The notes under the pieces were generated by a model that had not been told where the DNA came from, ran no database searches, and worked only from the letters and a program-made list of their open reading frames with translations. Below are positions 10,773-19,841 of a DNA stretch of 64,000 nucleotides, piece by piece (the first letter of the stretch is position 1; the number at the start of each line of letters is the position of its first letter). The position numbers and the translations under genes are program-made. The stretch covers positions 372,001 to 436,000 of the forward strand of contig JADWQD010000011.1 in assembly GCA_016110215.1 (NCBI GenBank), in the 5' to 3' direction. The stretch comes from Capronia americana (lineage: Eukaryota > Ascomycota > Eurotiomycetes > Chaetothyriales > Herpotrichiellaceae).

Positions 10773-11846
10773 ACTCGACACGACGTGTCGCCACCGTGAA
10801 CAGCCAAGGCTGCAGTCCAGGCGTGTGCCCCGGCTGTCGTGGCAGTGGCAATCCAATACTTCGTACGAGTACTGGTACTCCTGCCTGAGAGGCGGAGAGA
10901 CTAGCGCGCCACTCACGCACCGCGCGCCACCACCGATACGGAACGGATTAATATTAATCCCCTGGTGAGGTCACATGATACGTACTCGTGGAGTCAACGC
11001 CAAGTCTCAAGTGCGAAGCGAAGTTGGGTCACGCGCGCGTCCCGTTGTGATCGTAAGTTCCATTGCTTCGTGTGTGTGCGCGCGTCTTCTAGCATGGGTT
11101 TCCTGTTTCCTGTTCGTGTTTCTGGTATCCTGTTTCATGTCTCATGTCTCATGTCTCGTGTTTCCTGTTTCCCACGCAGCCTACGCGGCTCACCTGCTTG
11201 ACCTTGACCCTGACCTTGCGCCTGATCTACGCGTACGAGGTCCTCCGTTCGCGATCCCGAACTTGTGCGCGCTTCGGTTTGCGTCAATACACGGTACCAG
11301 GTACGAGTACCCGTACCAGTATCAGTATTCGTCCATCCACGCCTGGCTCGCTCACGAGTCCAGTGTTATGATCATTCGCCTGTTTCTTTTTGCTTTGCTT
11401 TTCGCCTTCACACCCCTTTTACGTACGAGTATTCTTCGTCCCATCCATCTGATGAATTGCCTGTCTGTGGATGGAGGGAACCATTACCGCGCACTGTAGT
11501 CGTACTCACGATGTGTGGATGATGCAGGAAACGCTCATCTTGTATCACGCGCCATGTCAGTCATTCCCCACGCATTGCGTGGGCATCGCTCCCGTGGAGT
11601 CGCGTGACGAATTCATGCCCGCACACGCATCACCTGCGTCTGTCTCTTGGTACAGTACGTACCGCGTGTGCAGACCTCTTCGCGGGACGTAGTATTTTTG
11701 GCCCACAGTAGCCACTGCTCACGCTCTGGACCGCATACTTTGTACATGTTTGTCGCTGCTCAGCCTCTGGCTAATGCACTCGGTGCTGCGTACATGTTTG
11801 CTTTGGGTTTTCTGACCAGGAAAGAAAAGGTGGGGAGCGCAATCTT

Positions 11847-14004
11847 TCACCCGTCTCGCGCGAGCTTCGTCAGCCACACTTCCTCGTGTAGCCTGATTTG
11901 GCCGGCGAGCTCGGGGAAGGCGCTCAGGAACTGTGCCGCGACAGTCCAGTTGTCATATCTGGTCACATGATCGTGGAACCTTTGCGTCAAAACGGTGGTG
12001 CCAGTCAATGAGTCATGCTCGACGGCCATTTCGACTGGGTGAGGCCAATTGACGCTCCATTCAGCTTCGATCAGCGGAGTGAGCCAATCGCGAAGTTTTT
12101 TGATGGCCGCATCTCTCACGGGCGCTCTGCCGGCCGAGTCAGTCTTTTCTGTGGGCAGAAAAGCACGCACATTGGGCAAAGCGGGGAGCACACCTACAGG
12201 GGGATCGTCTCGATGGCGCCGATGTGCGGGATCATGCACTGTGTGGGCGTCGGCTTCATCATGTCTGGAATCCTTTGGTAGTTCTCTAGCGTAGGCACCA
12301 GATGCCACTGCGGAGACGAAAACATTAGCTTCACCGGGTGGGAAGATATTTATCAAGACCGCTGGCCGGACTCGACTCACTCGCATCATATGGGTAAGTA
12401 AACAGGCTGTAGCCAAGCGCACAAAGACATCGGTGTCGTAACTTCGGGAGACCTCGCACGCCCACGAAGCGCAGTCGAATTTATCGTTCGGCCGGCGGGG
12501 GCGGAAGAATAGGTCGACGACGACTCGGTCGGACTGACCCAGGACCTCGGACGCAGGGACGCCGCTTTCGAGCATGCGTCGCGCGCCGAACAGGTAGTCG
12601 GTGTATGTCCGGCTCATTGGCGAGTCGTCAGGGACCACCAGTGGCAGGATGAGGTGCCGAGGGATGCGGAGCCTCGTGACCTGGTCCTCCTGCGCCACAC
12701 ACAGATCCCACTCGTTCTGTCGCGTCTGGCCCGAGGGGAAGTTGGTGGCCAGCTCGAAGTATGGCGTGGCCGGGGATGAGGCGACCGTCAACGCGCTCAA
12801 CGGCAGGTCCGTGTTGATCATGGGGTGTTGAGGACTCTGTCTCGAGAGGACTCTGGCCGGCGACGACGAGTCTGAGTGGAGCGGTTGAGAAAGGTCGCGG
12901 TTGGCGGGCCCTCCTTCGGAAAGCCGTCTCAGCGGAGGCTCGAACTGCGTGAACTGCTGATCGTCAGTCGCCGTGTCATCCCAGCGTGAGTAGCAAGGCG
13001 AAGCGAAGGGAAAGGATCTGCGTCCGAATGCCCAAAGCTATCTTGTATTTCTGGCCGCAGAGTCCATCGCGCCCTTTCTCCTCTTGCCGTCTTTTTGGCA
13101 CAATCAATTAAGGTCAGGGTTATACCTGTGGGCGCGCTTCTGCGCGACTACTGTGCGATCGTATGTGCAGGACTGGGTGCCACATGGCACGTTCAGCTAC
13201 ACTCGGCAGACTGATGCCGGCGCCTGCTCCTTCTGCAGGGCTTTTGCCGTCTGCCAGCCGAGTCGGCGGGCTGACTTTCTCTTTCTCTCCCTCCCTGAAC
13301 GCCAGGAATCGCCGCAGGAGCGCCTCTCCCTGGCTTTCGGAACAGTTCCTTAACGAGAAGAGCAATGTGGAGATGGGCATGAGCCGGGGATCGGTCGTCT
13401 TGCCTTTGCCAGATTCGGAGGCTGCCGACTCGAAATTGGACATGTCGGCAGGGCTCTTGCCAGGTTTGGCGTCCTCCAGCGCCGAGTCGGCGCCATCGGC
13501 CTGTGACGACATGGGTTCATCTCCGTCTTCATCGCCGGGCCGGCTCAGCTGGTGCTGGAGGGCGAGGGTGATCTCCTGGTTCGTGGCGCCACTCCGGACA
13601 TAGTCGAACAGAGCATCAAGTCGCTGCGACGGCCCGTCGCGAATGGCGTCGAGCAAAGAATTCAGCGCGTCCTGATAGTTCTTCGATTCGTCGATCGTCC
13701 GCTGGAAGGCCGCTTTCCGTCTCATGTCGAGAGACAGGTCAATGACACACTCGGTTCCAAGCGTCTCGCAAAGCTGACACGGTGCCGGTCCGCCGGAGCA
13801 CTTGGTTTTGCGTTTCTTGCATGCCTCGCAGGCTGCTGAGACTCGGACGCTTGACGCCTTTTTCTTCGCCGATGGTGATTTTGCCGATTGGATGTCCTTG
13901 GCTGGCTTTAGTGCCCGGGCGGTCGGTGGCTTTGGAGGTGAAGGCATATCTCGTTCGATGCTCGCATCTTTTCCCTCATGCGCGGCTGCCCGGTGAGGTG
14001 CCAC
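11847..14004 (-). CDS. Zn2Cys6 transcription factor with DUF3425-type C-terminus
   Basis: Four exons read together: 14004-13126, 13037-12381, 12307-12198, 12126-11847 (641 residues). The introns are 88, 73 and 71 bp with GTATAA, GTGAGT and GTAGGT donors, and each junction restores frame. A basic N-terminus leads into a binuclear cluster with Cys at 59, 62, 69, 76, 79 and 86. The C-terminal third matches the DUF3425 pattern seen in many fungal bZIP-like and Zn2Cys6 regulators: short helices, a Met-Met-Lys-Pro-Thr-Pro segment, a VRDAAIKKLRDWL helix, SVNWPH, and a YDNWTVAAQFLSAFPEL end. These segments appear only once the introns are removed, which supports the model. It is expected to act in the nucleus; target genes are unknown. 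An alternative start lies at Met20. Confidence 0.85.
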
Positions 14005-14945
14005 GCCTGTAACTTTCGACCTCGGCCTGACTCGTGCGGAGACTTTGCCCGGGAGGGGTGTGGCAGCTCAACGACAATCGAATCCCTGGTTGTAAGAACG
14101 TCGACCGGAGGTGTCCTGAGGTCGAAGTAGTCTTTTTTAAGAGAGTTGAGCTGCTTTTTCCTGCATTGGGCTGGGTAGGCTGTCCGAGTCACAACCGGCA
14201 AAATTCGAAAGCAGGGAACGACACCCAGACACTCCCTTGGGTGGGCTTCCCAAGAAGCGGCTGCCAGGGGGGCTGCAGGAGATGTACATCCCCGGCCGTC
14301 TGATTGGGCGAGACCGAGAGCGGAGGGTCAGTTTAGCAGCCGACGGTTGCGACAGAGGTGGGCCAAGGCGCATAAGAGCGTGCTGGCCACACGCCACAAT
14401 AAGTTCCAGAAATCTGAGCGGATGGACGGTTCCTCTGCGATTCCCCATGCTTGTCTTGTATCGGGGTGTGTTTGGGCGATCGGTGGCCATGACCGCGGAT
14501 TCCCTACTCGTACTGCGTGCCTGGTCGTGCTGCATCCTGGTAGGGGGTGGTTGTCCTTGCAGTTGAGAGCTACGCCGAAAGACTGTTCCCCCGAGGCATT
14601 TGTGATTGGCTTCGGTTTTGCCCGTTGAGGCGATCGAGCGCGAAAAGCTTCCGGGCCCGGGCCCGGAGGCTGCTATCGCACAGTACATATGTAGTAACAC
14701 TGCTCTGGGGTCCGCTGGTGGGTTTCGTACGTGCCATCTCTGCTATGAAGGCCGGCCGCTTGAGACCTGCGCAAACGAATCATACAGACCACCAAAGGGC
14801 TCGCCACGGAATCGACTGGACCTCTTACACGAAAGACCCGTGGCTGGCTTTTGCCAAAATGTGTGATGGCGCGAGACAAATACAATGGCACTCCCAGCCA
14901 CTGACATCATGACTCAGTCCGCACCGGCCGCCCGAAGATGCGCGG
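14005..14945. promoter_or_regulatory. upstream region of the Zn2Cys6 gene
   Basis: 941 bp between the Zn2Cys6 start and the end of the F-box gene. No gene seen. A GC palindrome-like string GGGCCCGGGCCCGG lies near 14655. Confidence 0.4.
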
Positions 14946-16091
14946 TCAGGCGGGAATTCTTTCGCGGGCCTCTCCCTGGCCTTCGCGAACGCTTCTGTGC
15001 CATATGCCGGAACCTTGTTCCCGATACCGCCACCGTTCGTGGAGACGATCATTAATGGCCATTTCTAGATTCTCTCTCAAACCTTCAATCTTGACGTCGT
15101 CCATTTGAAGCTCCTGGAGCTCGCCCTCGACCGTCATGAAGAGGACGGTATGGGCGATCAGCATCCACGACGTCTCGCACTCGTTCCACGGGTCATGGAC
15201 GTCCAGCGCTCCACCCGCGGCTTCCATCTCGTCGTTAAATGCCGTACTCCCGGGCTCTGGGCACAACTTCACGAACAGCCGCCGCAATTTTTTCATCTTA
15301 CGGATGCACTTCAACACCTCGTCCACGTGGTTGTAGAAGGGGAAAATGGCGATGAAGTCGAACTGCAGTAAGTTTGCGAACAGGGTTTCGCCCGCCTCCG
15401 AACTGCTAAAGTGGAGCGCCGTCAGGAGCGACGGCGTCCTGCGCAGGAAGAATTCGTACGTCGTGTAGGCCGAGAGGCTGGACCCCTCGTTGTACACCAT
15501 CTTCTCCCATGGGCGCCCCACCAAAAAATTCGGCAAGTCGTCGTAGTCGATCTTGGTCTGCGCAGCTTCTAAACTTTGGTCGAATCTGAGCACCTGCAAC
15601 GGCATATCGAATGCCCAGGCGTCGTTGCTCCATGAATGGACGCTGGCCAGCTCGGCGAACACCTCGGGTGGCGCAACAACGCTAAAGCGCGTTGCTGGGA
15701 CTTCGTTCAACAGCCGTGCCCACCACGCGGGGTGGATATGGTTATAGTGCCCAGACACGTGGACCACCAGACTCGCCACTTGGTGCGAAAGGCTATGCTT
15801 CTTGAGGAAGACCAGAAAGTCGCTTAGCAGCAGCGGGTCGAGGACGGCGTGCTTGAAAAGCACAGGAAGCACGAGCGCACGAAGGAGCCGGCACGCCAAT
15901 GTGAGATTCTTCAGCGCGTTCTGCCTGTTCGACCCTGCGGGAACGCTCGTCAGCCGTATCCCATCGTCGGTCTCTCGCGGGCCCAGTGCTGATTTCGGCT
16001 TTTCGAGCAGCCTGACATCAAAGGGACTTGCAGTGTCGTGGAACATAATGATCCGGGCTAGGATCTCGTTGGGAAGTTCGAGAAGCTGCAT
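14946..16091 (-). CDS. F-box protein
   Basis: 381 residues starting MQLLELPNEILARIIMF, a clear F-box helix right at the N-terminus. The frame is open for 64 codons further upstream, but that part is low in plausibility and the ATG at 16091 opens the domain directly. The body is Leu-rich with repeated helix-strand units (for example a SLLTALHFSS segment), in keeping with a substrate-recognition domain that has no named repeat class. F-box proteins link targets to the Skp1-cullin ubiquitin ligase; the target is unknown. It lies between a regulator and a second F-box-like gene on the same strand. Confidence 0.75.
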   Translation of the reverse strand: MQLLELPNEILARIIMFHDTASPFDVRLLEKPKSALGPRETDDGIRLTSVPAGSNRQNALKNLTLACRLLRALVLPVLFKHAVLDPLLLSDFLVFLKKHSLSHQVASLVVHVSGHYNHIHPAWWARLLNEVPATRFSVVAPPEVFAELASVHSWSNDAWAFDMPLQVLRFDQSLEAAQTKIDYDDLPNFLVGRPWEKMVYNEGSSLSAYTTYEFFLRRTPSLLTALHFSSSEAGETLFANLLQFDFIAIFPFYNHVDEVLKCIRKMKKLRRLFVKLCPEPGSTAFNDEMEAAGGALDVHDPWNECETSWMLIAHTVLFMTVEGELQELQMDDVKIEGLRENLEMAINDRLHERWRYREQGSGIWHRSVREGQGEARERIPA

Positions 16092-17648
16092 CGTGAATGA
16101 CGGTGCCGCAATACCAGAAATGTAGTCGTATTTTGGAAACGATGACTGTAATTGTGGTTGTGGATCTTGGACCAAAGGTACTGTCGCTAGCCAGAGCCAG
16201 CCTACCAGCCCTCCCCTTGTGCGTCCGCTCAAGACGACTGTGTCACCTCCCGTCCGACTAAGCGACGCGACCGTGGCAATCACTTACCCAGGGTCTGGTC
16301 AACATCAACTCGGGCTCTGTCTCTGTGACTGGTCGTTTCTCGTTTCTCGCTAGATCCGCAGGCCGTTTCACTGCTCCAGCTCTGCCTGCTGCTCTGGTCG
16401 TGGTCAAGCTCAATGTCGAATCGAGATCAAAGTTAATTTGCCTTGGGACTGTGGATCTCGGACACGGATAAGAGTTGATACCAAATCCTGCGGGTTCGAA
16501 GCACCACGGTGCAGTCTCGAGCCGACACGAGATACAGCCTGGTTGACGACGGACTTGTGTAGACTCGCAGACTCGGCTGCTAAGTGACGAAAAAGTAGGG
16601 TTGCTGTGAAGATCTCAGCGCTGTCGCCTGTCACTTGTCACCTGTCACCTGTCACAGCAGGGGCGATTATCAATTGGCCGCAAGGACACCACAGCACCAA
16701 CAGTGCGATTCCTGAGCGTGCCGGCCAGGCGAGAAAAAGACACTGACCCCGCACTGTTTCCTGCGATTGGACGGGCCCTGCTCCCTGGCGAAACTGGACG
16801 AAATGTCCGATTGCAAAGGAGCAACGTTAGCTGTCTGGCTAGGGCGGTCGTGTTCGAAACCCTGCCACCCAGATCTCGCCCTGTCCACAGTCCTCTGAGA
16901 CCTCGTATGGGATTTTAGAGCTCGCCTCAAGGCGGGAACCAGCGAGAGCAGAGAAAGAGCATCCCTCTTGGGCCAACCCCCCAACCGTGAGTCTGACAGT
17001 ACCCCGCAGTTGTCTTAGTAGCTCCCATCCCGGGGATTGGATATCGAAGTGAGTTTATTTTCAAGGGCATTCTCAACCAGACCTATCATCTGTCGCCTAC
17101 CTATCTGGCTGTAGTGTGTTCTGGAAGGCCGATGAGATCGGTCTTCGTGTCCGTGTGTCGCAACTTCTGTCTTCGACACCACGGCTTGACCTCCAGCTGG
17201 GCTTCCCAAGTCCTTCAAGGGGGAATGCTGTTATGCGCTGAATAGGGTGAAGAGACTGAATCTGCGTAGGTGGATTGCTGGTTGACTGGATTGGAGTGCA
17301 GCGGAAGTCACAAAGGACGCCTTGAAATCCGCTGTCTTGGAGCGTGGATCTCCTCTGGCACTCAAAAAGCATCTGAAAGAAGACAGGCATGGACAAACAA
17401 GGCAGACACCAAACAATAGAGCATTTCTCTGAGCTCCTTTTGCTCGGCATACTATCAGTGGTACCAGTTCCAGCCATGCCCGACTGTACGCACTCCGAGG
17501 TATCCTTTCATAGCCGTTACCTGGGTATCATTGGCAAATACACTTTGTTGCGTCTTGAATTTCGTTTCCGGATGACACAAAATGAAGCCCTTCTTGTGCA
17601 TCTGAAGTTAATGTCGTTGAGCGCTGTCTCACTTGACGTGGCCAAGTA
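16092..17648. other. gap between two F-box genes
   Basis: About 1.56 kb with no convincing gene. It contains a short heptamer array near 16621-16656. The rest is unremarkable. Confidence 0.5.
16621..16656. repeat. CTGTCAC heptamer array
   Basis: About five copies of CTGTCAC-like units (CTGTCGC, CTGTCACTT, CTGTCAC, CTGTCAC). Confidence 0.8.
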
Positions 17649-19151
17649 TTATTCATTGTCAGGTGCAGTCGTCGGATTTATCGTCCATAGAGACGACGTC
17701 GGTGAGTCCAGACAGATATAACCGATCTCCTTGGTAAATGACAATCCGGCTGGGTCCGGGTACACGTGTGAGTCATTTGCAGATTTGATATCCTCCATAT
17801 ACCCCAAGAGCCATCGTGCCATAGTGATTTCTTCGTCCGATAACGAGCGGGCTTTGATGTGCATGGCCCAGCGTGTAAGTGCTTTGTCGTCATAAGGAAT
17901 GCTTTCGACGCCGCCCCGAAGAAGCAAGGACATGATTCTCGTCGACGCCTCCAATTCACAAACAAGGTGGAATAATCTCAGCGGCAAGACATTGAGTGGG
18001 GGGTTGATGACCTCCTCGTGGAGTCCGACCTTGTAGATGGGGGCCGGGCACTTGACAACCGTGGCATGCAGTTCCAAAAGGACCAGCAAAGCTTTCTCGT
18101 TCCCTTCGGCTATCGCACTAGCCATGCCATCAAACAAAGCCTCCAGTGAGATAAACAGGGTCCGCTCAACAGCCTCGTAGCGCATGCCTTGGCGAAAATA
18201 CTGGAGCAGTTTGATTTTCGTGTCTGTCCATGGAGCGCCTCGCAATATGTGGACTGGGAGAGCACGTACTGCGAGTATATTTCGGCCCTTGCTGTCAGAG
18301 GGTACTCCATCGTCGTGCCAAGAAGTCGCTGTGACAATGAAAGGAAGATAGCCATCTTTGCTCACTGGTCCGACAAAGGGCTCTAAACTATCCTCGGTAT
18401 TCAGCGCCGCCTGATGTTCATGGCCATTGCTTGTTCCATGGGGTTCGATCTGTTGACTTTCTACTGCGCAAGAGCTGTTCCTCGCCTTGTAATAACCTTC
18501 CATCTCAAGCTTATCGTCCAATGCTGGCAAGAGAGAAGTTGGTGCGGGAAGGCGGATGGAGACTTCGGTCTGACGTGATCGTTGCTCTAACATGGCCTCT
18601 AATGCCCGTCTCTCAAGGTGCCAACATTCGAACATTGTAAGCCGACTTAGCGCAGGCAGGCTAGACTCAAACAACTCCAAGTTGAACCATCGACAACGAA
18701 GAATACCCTCTTGCAACCGAACCCGTTCATCCCTAGTGATTCTTCGATAGGCAGCGGGCAGGAAGTGCTCAGTTTCAACCCGGCTCAGCGGCGATACGGA
18801 TTGATAGTAGGCGAACAGTATGAGGGCTGAGTAGATCGCGGGTCGTGACAAAGCTCCAGCGAGGTATGGCGATGCCCTGGGAAGATTCAGCTCTAAGCAG
18901 TGAAAGAAGATCTGCTCAAAAACTTCGACAGGTAAAGACTCCAACCTGGACAGCGTGTTGGCTCTGGGAGTAGCCGCCTCGGCATTTAATTGTCTATGCA
19001 TGAGTTCGGCCTGCTGCGTTTGAGCCTTGCGAGATGGTCTCAGCAGAGATGGGTGTTTCAACCGTCGCCCGCGGCCAGTCGATGCGCTGCCTCCCGAATC
19101 CGAGCCTGCCTGCCTATCGCAGCGCCGCCGTTTTCTGAGAGGCATAAACAT
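17649..19151 (-). CDS. F-box-like protein
   Basis: Single exon of 500 residues. A basic, probably nuclear, N-terminus (LRKRRR and further Arg/Lys clusters to residue 45) is followed by an F-box-like helix LESLPVEVFEQIFFHCL at about 70-86. The next block (NLPRASPYLAGALS, then repeated helices) is typical of a large Pezizomycotina family of F-box-like proteins that lack named C-terminal repeats. The middle has a disordered insert (about 225-265). Its role is likely substrate binding for a Skp1-cullin ligase; the target is unknown. It shares strand and neighbourhood with the other F-box gene and the HET gene. Confidence 0.65.
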   Translation of the reverse strand: MFMPLRKRRRCDRQAGSDSGGSASTGRGRRLKHPSLLRPSRKAQTQQAELMHRQLNAEAATPRANTLSRLESLPVEVFEQIFFHCLELNLPRASPYLAGALSRPAIYSALILFAYYQSVSPLSRVETEHFLPAAYRRITRDERVRLQEGILRCRWFNLELFESSLPALSRLTMFECWHLERRALEAMLEQRSRQTEVSIRLPAPTSLLPALDDKLEMEGYYKARNSSCAVESQQIEPHGTSNGHEHQAALNTEDSLEPFVGPVSKDGYLPFIVTATSWHDDGVPSDSKGRNILAVRALPVHILRGAPWTDTKIKLLQYFRQGMRYEAVERTLFISLEALFDGMASAIAEGNEKALLVLLELHATVVKCPAPIYKVGLHEEVINPPLNVLPLRLFHLVCELEASTRIMSLLLRGGVESIPYDDKALTRWAMHIKARSLSDEEITMARWLLGYMEDIKSANDSHVYPDPAGLSFTKEIGYICLDSPTSSLWTINPTTAPDNE

Positions 19152-19841
19152 CTTGACACTATTCGGGCCGGTATCGAGAAACAGACTGTTCCCTTGTAAA
19201 GCAGATAGAGGAAGGCGTGGTAGGATATCGGAGAATGAGTGATGACCAGACGATGCTCATTCACATCTCTTTGAACCTGAAGTAACTGCTGGGGGAATAG
19301 GGAGTTGCGCTGCACGAGGTAACTAGTCGCAGTGAATACAACAGGGAATTGAAGTGAAAGATCAGATGTAAGTGAGACAGCGGAGAATTGCAGCATTGTA
19401 CTGTATTGTAAATGTGAAGTTGTTGCCGGGAAATCTTCGGTTTGGACGGTCCTGCCCCTTCGGGCATAGTCGCGACCTGAGCGCGCCGCCGCTATAAGAA
19501 CCCCCCTCCCTCCCTCTCAGCTGACCACGTCCAATACCCATACCGCGACCAGGTCCTAAGGGTATGAGTGTCAGTGTCGGCGAGTCTCCCTGCCCACCTT
19601 GCGAAGGTGGATCCGCGTGATGGGCTCCGCTGGCGTTTGTTCCAGCTCCAAATCCTAGAAATACGGCCGAGGAGTGAAGCGAACTTTGTCAGCTAACACA
19701 TGATAAGGATATCATAGCGGGCACGACGAGGACGACCACGGCCAGCGCAAGCGGTGGATGACAGTGGTCCGTAGGTATTGCCTCCTATGCCATGTCTGTG
19801 ATATCTCGAGATTGGAATCCTAGCGGCGCTCGCGTCATCAT
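19152..19841. promoter_or_regulatory. upstream region of the second F-box gene
   Basis: 690 bp with no gene. It holds a C/T-rich stretch near 19500-19520 (CCCTCCCTCCCTCT-like). Confidence 0.4.

Larger units (their letters stand above)
9369..11846. other. gene-poor, repeat-rich convergent gap
   Basis: 2478 bp between the 3' ends of two regulators. No coding frame with recognisable content. It is a mosaic of short tandem arrays, mostly of period 5, with GTAC-type palindromes such as GTACGAGTAC-like strings near 10460, 10862, 11303 and 11415, and a 12-base perfect palindrome AGATCCGGATCT at 10185-10196. The main arrays are listed separately. Confidence 0.75.

Noticed and set aside
9369..11846. 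Repeat island as a CRISPR array or transposon
   Set aside because: Units are 5-7 bases with no spacers, terminal repeats or transposase; the genome is fungal.
16430..16520. Possible tRNA because of a GGGTTCGAA string
   Set aside because: The flanking bases do not pair as a T arm and no acceptor stem or anticodon arm can be drawn.
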